Source: Kineococcus gynurae (GTDB taxonomy: Bacteria; Actinomycetota; Actinomycetes; Actinomycetales; Kineococcaceae). From it: 64,000 nt of DNA. The stretch lies in NCBI RefSeq assembly GCF_050871315.1, contig NZ_JBJLRE010000024.1; one strand, written 5' to 3'. Shown here one piece after another: positions 32,633-40,371 of the stretch. The notes below the pieces were generated by a model. The model saw only the letters and a list, made by a program, of their open reading frames with translations. It was not told the DNA's origin and searched no databases. Each line of letters starts with the position of its first letter. Position 1 is the stretch's first letter. The position numbers were made by a program, and so were the translations under genes.

Positions 32633-33235
32633 TCAGGCCCGGCGGTCGGACTCCTGGCGGACGGTCCCCGCGGCCGAGCGGCCCTCGTCGCGGACGGTGC
32701 CCGCCGCCTCGGCGGCGTCGGCCCGGACCGTCCCGGCCGCGTCCTGGGCGGCGTCCTTCACCTGCGCGGCCGCCTCCTTGGCGTGCTCGCCGAGGGAGGC
32801 GCCGACCTCCTGGGCGGGACCGCGCACCTCGTCGAGCAGCTGCCTGCCCTTCTCCTTGGCCGGGTCGGCCACCGCGGCCAGGGCTTCCTTCTCCTTGTCG
32901 GCGGCGGGGAACAACGAGGCCAGGAGCAGCCCGGCCCCGAAGGCGACCACCCCGGCGGCCAGGGGGTTGCCCTGCGTCCGCCGCCTCGCCCGGTCCACGG
33001 CAGAACCGGCGACGTCGGAGGACGAGGCGACACCGCCGCGTGCCCCGTCCACGGCGTCGTGGGCGGACCCCATGATGCGGTCCTTCACCCCGGCCACCCC
33101 GGCCCTGGCCCGGTCGACCTGCCGGTGGGCCACCGACGACGGGCTCACCCGGTCGCTCAACGCGTCGAGGTCGGCCGCGAGCTGGTCGCGGGTGTCCTCG
33201 ATGTCCTCCCTCAGCTGCTGCGGTTCTTCAGCCAC
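32633..33235 (-). CDS. DUF3618-type envelope protein
   Basis: A 200-aa protein starting EEPQQLREDIEDTRDQLAAD, the signature of DUF3618 proteins of actinobacteria, with a long amphipathic helix. A single hydrophobic segment GNPLAAGVVAFGAGLLLASLF (about 92-112) is followed by heptad-like Ala/Glu/Lys repeats. The last 60 residues contain four imperfect repeats of the type AAGTVR-E/D, similar to LEA-type desiccation proteins. It has a GTG start and its 5' end overlaps the stop of the holin-X-like gene by 25 bases. It is last in the run catalase, Ala-rich protein, holin-X-like, DUF3618. Role inferred: envelope stress or desiccation tolerance. Confidence 0.85.
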   Translation of the reverse strand: MAEEPQQLREDIEDTRDQLAADLDALSDRVSPSSVAHRQVDRARAGVAGVKDRIMGSAHDAVDGARGGVASSSDVAGSAVDRARRRTQGNPLAAGVVAFGAGLLLASLFPAADKEKEALAAVADPAKEKGRQLLDEVRGPAQEVGASLGEHAKEAAAQVKDAAQDAAGTVRADAAEAAGTVRDEGRSAAGTVRQESDRRA

Positions 33236-33624
33236 GCGACATCCTCCTTCACACTCTGCTGGGTCTCTTCCAGGGGCGGGGGCAGGCGGCGCAGGGCGGC
33301 GCGACCCCGGAGGGCGAGGACCGCCGCGACCAGGGCCCAGACCACGGTGACGACGAGGGCGGCCCAGCCGTACCCGATGCCGCCACCGAGGACGATCACG
33401 ACGAGCGCGGTCAGCGAGACCAGGAACAGGTGCCCTGCGACCCCGCTCCCGGCGAGCAGTCCGACTCCCTTGCCCGCCGTGCGGGCGTCCTGCTTCGCCT
33501 CGGCCTTGGCCAGGGCGATCTCCTGCCGGACGAGGGTGGAGAACTCCCCCGTGATGCTGGAGACGATCTCCCCGAGCGAACGGTCCTCCCCCGCCGGGCG
33601 TCCTCCGGGGGCCGTCGTGCTCAC
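33211..33624 (-). CDS. Phage holin-like/Holin-X superfamily membrane protein
   Basis: A 137-aa protein of the actinobacterial DUF1469/Holin-X type. An N-terminal soluble helix with the family signature IVSSITGEFSTLVRQEIALA (19-38) and AEAKQDARTAGKG leads to two membrane helices (about 57-80 and 84-105), and a short cytoplasmic tail ends in KNRSS. The family is named for similarity to holins but is chromosomal and widely co-located with DUF3618, so it is not evidence of a prophage. Its ATG overlaps the stop of the upstream gene by 4 bases, and its own stop is inside the start region of the DUF3618 gene, giving strict coupling. Confidence 0.87.
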   Translation of the reverse strand: MSTTAPGGRPAGEDRSLGEIVSSITGEFSTLVRQEIALAKAEAKQDARTAGKGVGLLAGSGVAGHLFLVSLTALVVIVLGGGIGYGWAALVVTVVWALVAAVLALRGRAALRRLPPPLEETQQSVKEDVAWLKNRSS

Positions 33625-34448
33625 CGGCGCTGCTCCTCGTCGGTGACGCTCCCGGGCGCCGGGTTCCCGAAGCCGGTCGACGCCGGCGCCGCACCCGGGG
33701 TGGTGAGGGGCCGACCGACCGCCGTCTCCTCGCCCACGACGGGCACCCCCGCGTCCAGGCTCCCGGTCACGGGCGCGGTCCGGTCGAGGTCGGTCGCGCC
33801 GAGGGTCGGCGCGTCCGTCGGCGCGGCGGTCCCGGCGTCGGCCTGCTCGTCGTGCTGGGCCTTGGCCCCGCGTCCGACGCGTCCGACGACGACGCCCACG
33901 GCGAGCGCGCCGAGGAGGAAGGCCCCGGGACGACGGCGGGCGAAGGCCCGGGTCCGGGTGAGCAGGTCAGCCGAGGACGAGGAGTCCAGACGGTCGCCCC
34001 AGGTCGAGGCGTGCCCGCCGACCTGCTGGACGAGCCGGGTGGCGTACCCCTGCCCGCCCCCGGAGTCGGCCATGCCGCGCAGCTCGGAACCGAACTCCCC
34101 GAGGAACCCGGCCACGCGGTCCCGGACGACCTCGGACTGTTCCGAGAGCTGGGTGCGCAGGTCCTCGAGGAGGTCCCCGGCCTGCCCCCTGGCCTCGGCG
34201 AGGACGTCCTGGGCCTCGCTCTTCGCGCTCCCGGCGACGGCCCCGGCCTGCTCCTTGGCGGTGCCGGCGACCTGGGCCGCCTGCTCCTTGCCGGTGCCGG
34301 TGACTCCCGCGGACCCGTCCTCGGGACCCGCGGGGTTCCCGGCGGCGTGGGCTCCCCCGCTCGTGGCCCCGACGGTCGTCGACCGACGGCCGGTGGCGGG
34401 GTCGACCCCGGGGACCGGGGTCGAGAACGAATCGTTCTCGGTGCTCAT
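33621..34448 (-). CDS. Ala/Gln-rich helical envelope protein
   Basis: A 275-aa protein without a family name I can be sure of. A disordered N-terminus (about 1-45) leads into 11-mer-like repeats (GTGKEQAAQVAGTAKEQAG, about 51-69) resembling late-embryogenesis-abundant proteins. A coiled region LLEDLRTQLSEQSEVVRDRV (about 92-111) follows, then one membrane segment (PGAFLLGALAVGVVVGRVG, about 173-191) and an acidic disordered tail. In actinobacteria such proteins occur beside Holin-X and DUF3618 genes. A role in membrane protection during drying is an inference. It is separated by 40 bases from the Mn-catalase gene and overlaps the next gene by four bases. Confidence 0.8.
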   Translation of the reverse strand: MSTENDSFSTPVPGVDPATGRRSTTVGATSGGAHAAGNPAGPEDGSAGVTGTGKEQAAQVAGTAKEQAGAVAGSAKSEAQDVLAEARGQAGDLLEDLRTQLSEQSEVVRDRVAGFLGEFGSELRGMADSGGGQGYATRLVQQVGGHASTWGDRLDSSSSADLLTRTRAFARRRPGAFLLGALAVGVVVGRVGRGAKAQHDEQADAGTAAPTDAPTLGATDLDRTAPVTGSLDAGVPVVGEETAVGRPLTTPGAAPASTGFGNPAPGSVTDEEQRR

Positions 34449-34488
34449 GCGATGGTTCCTCTCGGCGCGGTTCGGGATGCGGTGGACA

Positions 34489-35415
34489 TCAGTGGTCGTT
34501 CCCGGTGAGCGCGTCCTTGACCTTGGTGACGACGTTCTCCGCGCCCTGGGCGCGGGCCCCGGCCGCGTTCCCGGGCTTGCCCGGTCCCTGGTTCCCGTCG
34601 TAGGTGACGAACTGCAGCGGGTCGGGCGCGGGCAGGATCCCCTGGTCGTCGGTGAGCGGGCGGAGTTCCTCGGCGCGGAAGGGTTTCCCGTCGACGATGC
34701 TCGGCCCCGTGGCCCAGGTCCCCTCCCCCGCCCGGCTCCCGTCGGTGCCGGTGTAGAACACGTGGGCGGCGTCGTCGTTCTCCAGCTCGGCGTTGGAGTG
34801 CTCGATCTCCACCTCGGCGAAACCCTCCTCGACCAGCATCTGGATCCCGTAGAGCCACTGCTGCTGGTGGTAGGTGTCGCGCGCCAGGTTGAACGCCAAC
34901 ATCTCCTTGACCCCCGGGTCGTCGGTCATGTTCGCGATCCGGCTGGTCATCAACCGGCTCTGACCCTCCGCGGCCGCGTTGGACCGGAAATCTGTCAGGA
35001 GGTTCCCGCTGGCGACGATGTACCCGGCGTTCCAGGGGTTCCCGAGGCTGTCGGTGGGGCGAGCGCCGCCCCCGGAGACGATCGCGTGCTGGGGGTTCTG
35101 CCCACCGAGGACGGCGGCCAGGGCCGGGTTGGTGGCGACCGCCTGCGCGGTGACCTCGCCGGGCGCCCCTTCCAGCAGTCGGGCCTGCATGACCGTCAGC
35201 ATCTCGACGTGCGAGATCTCCTCGGTCCCGATGTCCATGATCATGTCCTTGTACTTGCCGGGGACCCGGCAGTTCCAGCCCTGGAACAGGTACTGCATCA
35301 TCACGGTCATCTCGCCGAACTGTCCGCCCAGGAGTTCCTGGAACTTCATGGCGAACAGGGCGTCGGGCTTGCTGGGTTTCGCGGTGAACTGCAGTTCGCG
35401 GGTGTGTCGGTACAT
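34489..35415 (-). CDS. Manganese catalase
   Basis: A non-haem dimanganese catalase that breaks down hydrogen peroxide, 308 aa. Ligands in the Lactobacillus numbering style are visible: E35 (GQFGEMTVM), E66 and H69 (GTEEISHVE), E150 (NAAAEGQSR) and H183 (RDTYHQQQW), so the di-Mn site is complete. The C-terminal half (about 200-308) is acidic and ends in VTKVKDALTGNDH. The ATG follows AAGGAACTCC-type sequence on a rather weak Shine-Dalgarno. Sharing an operon with LEA-like envelope proteins suggests a combined oxidative/desiccation stress unit. The gap 35416-35735 upstream holds two large hairpins, and no recognisable promoter. Confidence 0.95.
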   Translation of the reverse strand: MYRHTRELQFTAKPSKPDALFAMKFQELLGGQFGEMTVMMQYLFQGWNCRVPGKYKDMIMDIGTEEISHVEMLTVMQARLLEGAPGEVTAQAVATNPALAAVLGGQNPQHAIVSGGGARPTDSLGNPWNAGYIVASGNLLTDFRSNAAAEGQSRLMTSRIANMTDDPGVKEMLAFNLARDTYHQQQWLYGIQMLVEEGFAEVEIEHSNAELENDDAAHVFYTGTDGSRAGEGTWATGPSIVDGKPFRAEELRPLTDDQGILPAPDPLQFVTYDGNQGPGKPGNAAGARAQGAENVVTKVKDALTGNDH

Positions 35416-35615
35416 AAGGAACTCCGGGGTCGTCGTGAGCGTCGGACGCGACTGGTCGAGGCCCGGGACGGGAGGATGGACGGCCCTGTCCGGAGGGACG
35501 GGGCGGACCGGGTGGGGTCGGCTCCCTGCGGGGCGTGCGGAACGCTCGTGTCTCGACGAACCACCTCGATGGGTCCGACTCTGGACCCCGGTGCCGGAGT
35601 TCGCACGTGGATCAG

Positions 35616-35668
35616 CGGCACAGGGGGACCTTGCGCTCGATCAGGGAGCACAAGGTCCCCCTGCGCCG
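35616..35668. terminator. Long near-perfect hairpin (21 pairs)
   Basis: From the outside: 4 bp, one mismatch, 13 bp (35621-35633 with 35651-35663), one mismatch, 4 bp, and a 7-base loop. It lies 70 bases beyond the stop of the gene at 35736 and some 200 bases before the catalase start, and has no T tract on either strand. It may be a terminator or a regulatory structure in the catalase leader. Confidence 0.7.
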
Positions 35669-35690
35669 GTCGGGACGGGGAGCCGGAACG

Positions 35691-35725
35691 ACGACGACCC
35701 GGGCGCAGCGCGCCCGGGTCGTCGT
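35691..35725 (-). terminator. Very strong hairpin terminator
   Basis: A perfect 16-bp stem (35691-35706 with 35710-35725) with a 3-base loop starts 10 bases beyond the stop of the minus-strand gene at 35736, the expected terminator position. Confidence 0.82.
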
Positions 35726-35735
35726 GGGGAGGGGG

Positions 35736-36500
35736 TCAGCCTCGGCCGTGGCCCCCGTCGTGATCGCCGTCGTGATCGCCGTCGCGATCCCCGTCGTGAC
35801 GACCGTCGCGGTCCCCGTCACCGTCGCCGCGGCGGCCCTCACGGTCGCAGTCGCGGCCGTCGCGCCCGCCGGGCCCCGACCCCTGGGTGGGGGCGGTGGT
35901 GGGCGCGGTCGCGGGGGGCGGGGCCGTCGTCGGCGCGGGTTGCGCCGGCGCGGTGCTCGGACGGGGCGCCTGGACCGGGACGCCGGAGGCGACCGGGATC
36001 GGGTAGGAGGGGGCCGGGGCGGGAGCCGCCGGCTCGGGCGCCCGGGTGGGGACGGGCCGGGGCGTGCTGTTCGAGACCGGCTGCGGCGCGTAGTCCGTGC
36101 TGCTGCGCGAGGGTCGCGGGGCGGGGTCCGCCGCGGCGTCGTCCGGGCTGGGGTCCCCCTCGCGGGCGGTGGTCCCGGCGGGTTCGGGATCGGTCGCGGG
36201 ATCGGCGGCCGGTGAGGTGGGCGTGCCGGTGGGAGCGGTCGTGGTGGGGCTCGGGGTCACGGTCGCCGGGGTGGGGGTGACCCGCCCGGCGGTCTCCTCG
36301 GCCGTCGCCGCGACCCGGCTGCCGTCCGACGTCGCGTCGTCCTCGGGGGAACCGCCCAGCGTGGCCAGCGCCAGCGCGGCCGCGGCGACGACGGCCGCCC
36401 CGCCCACGGCGACGCCGACGACGACCCCGCGACGGGGTCCCGCGGCGGCGGCGGCGCGGTGGCGGCCACCCGAGGGTTCCTGCGGCTGCTGATCGGTCAC
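35736..36500 (-). CDS. Membrane-anchored Pro/Thr-rich protein with Asp/His tail
   Basis: A 254-aa protein that I do not recognise. A short cytoplasmic N-terminus with RGR-type basic residues precedes one membrane segment (about 25-48, GVVVGVAVGGAAVVAAAALA); the rest should be extracellular. Residues about 70-205 are Pro/Thr/Ala/Ser-rich with several P-T-P-T and A-P-A-P stretches, typical of cell-wall linkers. The last 30 residues are Asp/Gly/His repeats (DGDHDGDHDGGHGRG) that could bind divalent metal ions. The GTG start follows GAGGAGCCAGG. Length and composition suggest a surface spacer with a metal-binding tip; this is an inference from composition only. It is followed by two strong hairpins. 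Confidence 0.75.
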   Translation of the reverse strand: MTDQQPQEPSGGRHRAAAAAGPRRGVVVGVAVGGAAVVAAAALALATLGGSPEDDATSDGSRVAATAEETAGRVTPTPATVTPSPTTTAPTGTPTSPAADPATDPEPAGTTAREGDPSPDDAAADPAPRPSRSSTDYAPQPVSNSTPRPVPTRAPEPAAPAPAPSYPIPVASGVPVQAPRPSTAPAQPAPTTAPPPATAPTTAPTQGSGPGGRDGRDCDREGRRGDGDGDRDGRHDGDRDGDHDGDHDGGHGRG

Positions 36501-36681
36501 CCTGGCTCCTCGACGCTGACGATCGGGCGGGAGGGCCGGACGGTGCGCATCCACCCCCCGGCGGAGCAGTGACGATATCAGCGCACAGAGCAAGCACAGC
36601 GGCGTTCGGGTGGCCCCCCGATGGGGACCACCCGAAACCATGACCTAATGCGACAGAACGCCTTCGGAGAGTGACGAAATG

Positions 36682-38367
36682 TCAGGCGGTGACGACGACC
36701 GGGACGATCATCGGACGACGACGGTGCCGCTGGCTCACCCAGGTCCCGACGGTACGACGCACCACCTGCTGCAACTGGTGGGTGTCGACCGACCCCACCG
36801 CGGCCTCGTTCAACGCCTGGGTCACCTTGGCCTTGATGCCGGAGAACCGGTCGTCACCCTCACCGATGAACCCGCGGGCGTTGAACTCGGGGCCGGAGAC
36901 GACCTTGCCCGTGACGGAATCGACCGCGACGAAGATGGAGATGAACCCCTCCTCGCCGAGGATCAGGCGGTCCTTGAGGTCGGCCTCGGTGATCTCCCCG
37001 ACGCTGGAGCCGTCGACGTAGACGTAGCCGACCGGCACCGCCCCGACGATCGACGCCTTGCCGTCCACCAGGTCGACGACGACGCCGTCCTCGGCGACGA
37101 CGACGCGCTCGGCGGGGACACCGGTCTTGATGGCCAGGTCGCGGTTGGCGACCATGTGCCGGTACTCGCCATGCACCGGCATCACGTTGCGGGGCTTGAG
37201 GATGTTGTAGCAGTACAGGAGTTCCCCGGCGCTCGCGTGACCCGAGACGTGGATCTTGGCCGACTGCTGGTGCACGACCTGGGCACCGAGGCGGACGAGC
37301 CCGTTGACGACCCGGAACACCGCGTTCTCGTTGCCCGGGATGAGCGAGCTGGCCAGCACCACGGTGTCGCCCGCGTTGATGGAGATCCGGTGGTCGCGGT
37401 TGGCCATCCGGCTGAGCGCGGCCATGGGCTCGCCCTGCGACCCGGTGCACATGAGGACGACGCGGTCCTCCGGCAGGTCGTCGATCTGCTTGAGGTCGAT
37501 GAGCACGCCCGGCGGGACGTCGAGGTAGCCGAGGTCGGCCGCGATGCCCATGTTGCGGACCATCGACCGTCCGACCAGGGCCACCTTGCGCCCGTGCGCG
37601 TCGGCCGCGTGCAGGACCTGCTGGACGCGGTGCACGTGCGAGGCGAACGAGGCCACGATGATCCGCCGTTCGGCCCGGCCGAACAGCTGCTCCAGGACGG
37701 GACCGATGTCGCGCTCCGGCGCGGTGAACCCCGGCACCTCGGCGTTGGTCGAGTCCACGCAGAACAGGTCCACGCCCTCGTCGCCGAGCCGCGCGAACGC
37801 GTTGAGGTCGGTGATCCGGCCGTCCAGCGGGAGCTGGTCCATCTTGAAGTCACCGGTGTGCAGGACGAGGCCGGCCTCGGTGCGGATCGCGACGGCCAGC
37901 GCGTCGGGGATGGAGTGGTTGACCGCGATGAACTCGCAGCTGAACGGGCCGAGCTGCTCGGTCTGCCCCTCCTTGACCGCCATCGTGAACGGGCGGATCC
38001 GGTGCTCCTTGAGCTTGGCCTCGATCAGGGCCAGCGTCAGCTGCGAGCCGAGGATCGGGATGTCGGCCCGGCGCCGCAGCAGGTAGGGCACCGCCCCGAT
38101 GTGGTCCTCGTGGCCGTGGGTGAGGACGAGGGCGACCACGTCGTCGAGCCGGTCGGCGATGGGGCCGAAGTCGGGCAGGATCAGGTCGACCCCGGGCTGG
38201 TTGTCCTCGGGGAACAGCACCCCGCAGTCGACGATCAGCAGCTTGCCGCCGAACTCGAAGACGGTCATGTTGCGACCTACCTCCCCCAGGCCGCCGAGGC
38301 CGACGACGCGCAGCCCTCCGCGGGGGAGCTTGGGCGGGGAGGGCAGTTCCGGGTGCGGGTGACTCAT
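36682..38367 (-). CDS. rnj: Ribonuclease J
   Basis: A metallo-beta-lactamase/beta-CASP ribonuclease (5'-to-3' exo- and endonuclease) that processes rRNA and degrades mRNA, 561 aa. The zinc motif HGHEDH is at 84-89, a second metal ligand set lies around HTGDFKMD (about 171-178), and the beta-CASP motifs follow, including DSTNAEVPGFT and the C-terminal SGHASAGEL and MPVHGEYRH (motif C). The C-terminal domain (about 450-561) is complete. The ATG overlaps the dapA stop (ATGA), so it is translated from the dapA message; dapA-rnj is a conserved actinobacterial pair. No Shine-Dalgarno is needed with such coupling. Confidence 0.96.
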   Translation of the reverse strand: MSHPHPELPSPPKLPRGGLRVVGLGGLGEVGRNMTVFEFGGKLLIVDCGVLFPEDNQPGVDLILPDFGPIADRLDDVVALVLTHGHEDHIGAVPYLLRRRADIPILGSQLTLALIEAKLKEHRIRPFTMAVKEGQTEQLGPFSCEFIAVNHSIPDALAVAIRTEAGLVLHTGDFKMDQLPLDGRITDLNAFARLGDEGVDLFCVDSTNAEVPGFTAPERDIGPVLEQLFGRAERRIIVASFASHVHRVQQVLHAADAHGRKVALVGRSMVRNMGIAADLGYLDVPPGVLIDLKQIDDLPEDRVVLMCTGSQGEPMAALSRMANRDHRISINAGDTVVLASSLIPGNENAVFRVVNGLVRLGAQVVHQQSAKIHVSGHASAGELLYCYNILKPRNVMPVHGEYRHMVANRDLAIKTGVPAERVVVAEDGVVVDLVDGKASIVGAVPVGYVYVDGSSVGEITEADLKDRLILGEEGFISIFVAVDSVTGKVVSGPEFNARGFIGEGDDRFSGIKAKVTQALNEAAVGSVDTHQLQQVVRRTVGTWVSQRHRRRPMIVPVVVTA

Positions 38368-39347
38368 GAAGCTCCTTCGGCGGCCGGCTGGGCCGCGGAT
38401 GCGTTCGGCTGGGTGGACGAGGTCGGGACCCCCGCGGGGAGCAGACCGGACAGCGCGAGCTCGCTGCTGAGCAGCTCGACCTCGGCGTCGGTCGCGTCCA
38501 CGAGCGGCGGACGGGTGGTGCGGTGGGGCAGCGCCCCGCGCAGCTGGAGGGCGGCCTTGACGGCGATCGCCCCCTGGGTGCGGGTCATGATCCCGCGCAC
38601 GGCGGGGAGCAGGCGGGTGTGCACGGCCCGGGCCCGGGTCAGGTCGCCCGCGTCGACGGCGGCGACCATCTCGGCGTAGTCGGGTCCGGCGACGTGGCCG
38701 ACGACGGAGACCACGCCGGCCGCCCCGTGGCTGAGCAGGGCGAGGTTCAGCGCGTCCTCGCCCGAGTACCAGGCCAGGTCGGTGCGGGCCAGGGCCCACG
38801 AGGTGGCCCACAGGTCGCCCTTGGCGTCCTTGACCGCCACGATCCGCGGGTGCTCGGCGGCCCGGACCAGGGTCTCCACCTCGATCGGGACCCCGGAGCG
38901 GCCGGGGATGTCGTAGAGCATGACGGGCAGGCCGGTGGCGTCGGCGGCGGCCCGGAAGTGCTGCAGGAGACCCGCCTGCGGCGGCTTGTTGTAGTACGGG
39001 GTCACGACCAGCAGGCCGTGCGCGCCCGCCTTCTCGGCGTCGCGGGCCAGCTCCAGGGTGTGGGCGGTGTCGTTGCTGCCGACCCCGGCGACCACGACCG
39101 CCCGGTCGCCGACCGCCTCGAGCACCGCCCGCAGCAGACGGTCCTTCTCCGCGTCGGACGTGGTCGGGGACTCCCCCGTCGTCCCGCTGACGACCAGGCC
39201 GTCGTGGGCCTCCTCGTCGACCAGACGGCTGGCGAGCGCCGCCGCCGCGTCGAGGTCGAGAGAACCGTCGGGGGCGAAGGGGGTCACCATGGCGGTCAGC
39301 ACGGACCCGAAGGGGCGGGTGGTTCGTCCGGGGGGAGCCGTGGGCAT
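38364..39347 (-). CDS. dapA: 4-hydroxy-tetrahydrodipicolinate synthase (DapA)
   Basis: Condenses pyruvate with aspartate semialdehyde, the first step of the lysine/diaminopimelate branch, 327 aa. The TIM barrel carries the substrate motif SGTTGES (54-60), VVTPYYNKP (114-122), YDIPGR with Tyr145, and the Schiff-base Lys173 (AVKDAKGD). The N-terminal about 10 residues (PTAPPGRTTR) and the Ser/Ala-rich C-terminus (about 305-327) are extensions common in actinobacteria. No Shine-Dalgarno precedes the ATG; TAATCT lies 7 bases upstream, so leaderless transcription from the A of the ATG is likely. The other enzyme of the pathway, dapB, is 16 kb to the right. Confidence 0.95.
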   Translation of the reverse strand: MPTAPPGRTTRPFGSVLTAMVTPFAPDGSLDLDAAAALASRLVDEEAHDGLVVSGTTGESPTTSDAEKDRLLRAVLEAVGDRAVVVAGVGSNDTAHTLELARDAEKAGAHGLLVVTPYYNKPPQAGLLQHFRAAADATGLPVMLYDIPGRSGVPIEVETLVRAAEHPRIVAVKDAKGDLWATSWALARTDLAWYSGEDALNLALLSHGAAGVVSVVGHVAGPDYAEMVAAVDAGDLTRARAVHTRLLPAVRGIMTRTQGAIAVKAALQLRGALPHRTTRPPLVDATDAEVELLSSELALSGLLPAGVPTSSTQPNASAAQPAAEGAS

Positions 39348-39354
39348 AGGGCGA

Positions 39355-39360
39355 AGATTA
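39355..39360 (-). promoter_or_regulatory. Candidate -10 box, leaderless dapA-rnj transcript
   Basis: TAATCT on the minus strand, 7 bases before the dapA ATG. It is the best -10 match of the set, but no clear -35 is seen. The ATG has no Shine-Dalgarno. Confidence 0.6.
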
Positions 39361-39417
39361 CCGCCGCGCACCGACGTCCCGACCGCTCGCCCGCGGCGGC
39401 GGCGCGCCCCGTCGGAG

Positions 39418-39489
39418 GGGACCGTCACCGGGACCGTCACCGGGACCGTCATCGGGATCGTCACGAGGACCGTCGTCGGGACCGGACCA
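39418..39489. repeat. 12-bp tandem repeat upstream of dapA
   Basis: Five recognisable units of GGGACCGTCACC (two exact at 39418-39441, then increasingly degenerate) and a partial sixth. It lies in the 290-base gap 39348-39637 between dapA and the HAD gene, together with the terminator at 39514; no gene is visible there. Confidence 0.85.
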
Positions 39490-39513
39490 CGGCCGGGCCC
39501 ACGAGACGCAGGA

Positions 39514-39557
39514 GACCCAGCCGGTGCCCGCTCGGGGGTCCGGGCACCGGCTGGGTC
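39514..39557 (-). terminator. Hairpin terminator of the HAD gene
   Basis: A perfect 17-bp stem (39514-39530 with 39541-39557) and 10-base loop, 81 bases beyond the stop of the minus-strand HAD gene. Confidence 0.78.
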
Positions 39558-39637
39558 CTGCCGGGTCATCGTCGTCGTGCCGCACCGCGTTACAGCCGTG
39601 CGTGACCCGACGCTCGCGCGCCCGGGCGGGCGGGACG

Positions 39638-40336
39638 TCAGCGGGCCGTGCGGAGCACCTCGACCCGGACCCCGTCGGGCTCGACCCGGAACCGGACGTC
39701 GGCCAGCGTCGTGACCACCTCGTCGGCGTCCAGGGGTCCCTCGGGGTGGGTCGTGCGCACCGCGAGCGTCGCCGCCCCGGCCGCCCGACCCGCGGTCAGC
39801 CCGGCCGGGGCGTCCTCGACGACCAGGCAGTCGGCCGGGTCCAGACCGAGGCCCTCGGCCCCCAACCGGAAGCACTCCGGGTCGGGCTTGCCCCGGTGCA
39901 CCGAGTCGGCGGTGACGAGCACCTGCGGCGCGGGCAGCCCCGCCGCCCGCATCCGGGCCGCGGCCAGGTCGTCGTCGCAGGAGGTGACGATCGCCCAGCG
40001 CGGTGCGGGCAGGACCGACAGGGCCTCCGCCACCCCCGGCAGCCGGACGATGTCGTCGACGTCGGCCACCTCGAGGTCGGTGATCCGCCGGAAGCCGGCG
40101 GCCACCGCGGCGTCGTCCACGCCCGCCCCCGTGGCCGCGGCCTGGGCCACCAGGAGGTCGCGGACGATCTCCCGGGCCGGGCGGCCGTGCCCGTGGGCCT
40201 GGGCGAAGACCTCCCGGGTGATGCCCTGCTCGACCGCGAAGGTCGTCCAGCTGCGGGCGATGGCCGCCGTGGAGTCGATGAGGGTCCCGTCCATGTCGAA
40301 GAGGACGGCGGCGAAGGCGCGATCGGGCAGGGGCAC
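39638..40336 (-). CDS. HAD-family phosphatase (beta-phosphoglucomutase-like)
   Basis: A 232-aa HAD hydrolase of subfamily IA. Motif I DMDGTLIDS contains nucleophile D14 and acid D16, motif II is VTSC (about 110), and the C-terminal motifs GKPDPECFRLGAE (motif III Lys) and VVEDAPAGLTAGRAAG (motif IV) are intact. The cap region (about 20-90) is helical. Substrate is not evident; relatives act on sugar phosphates or other phosphorylated metabolites. The GTG start has no Shine-Dalgarno; TAGCGT lies 6 bases upstream (leaderless). It is divergent from the dehydratase gene, 35 bases apart, so their promoters overlap. Confidence 0.9.
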   Translation of the reverse strand: MPLPDRAFAAVLFDMDGTLIDSTAAIARSWTTFAVEQGITREVFAQAHGHGRPAREIVRDLLVAQAAATGAGVDDAAVAAGFRRITDLEVADVDDIVRLPGVAEALSVLPAPRWAIVTSCDDDLAAARMRAAGLPAPQVLVTADSVHRGKPDPECFRLGAEGLGLDPADCLVVEDAPAGLTAGRAAGAATLAVRTTHPEGPLDADEVVTTLADVRFRVEPDGVRVEVLRTAR

Positions 40337-40342
40337 GAGCGC

Positions 40343-40348
40343 ACGCTA
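40343..40348 (-). promoter_or_regulatory. Candidate -10 box, leaderless HAD gene transcript
   Basis: TAGCGT on the minus strand, 6 bases before the GTG at 40336. The divergent gene has CATGGT 6 bases before its GTG at 40372, so both directions may share one short promoter region. Confidence 0.5.
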
Positions 40349-40371
40349 ACGCGCCCTGGCATGGTGGTGCG

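Noticed and set aside
33211..33624. Prophage remnant because of the holin-like protein
   Set aside because: Holin-X/DUF1469 proteins are ordinary chromosomal actinobacterial genes, and no other phage gene is nearby.
36682..38811. Long start of RNase J (709 codons)
   Set aside because: The extension lies antisense or out of frame over dapA; the ATG at 38367 overlaps the dapA stop and gives the family length.
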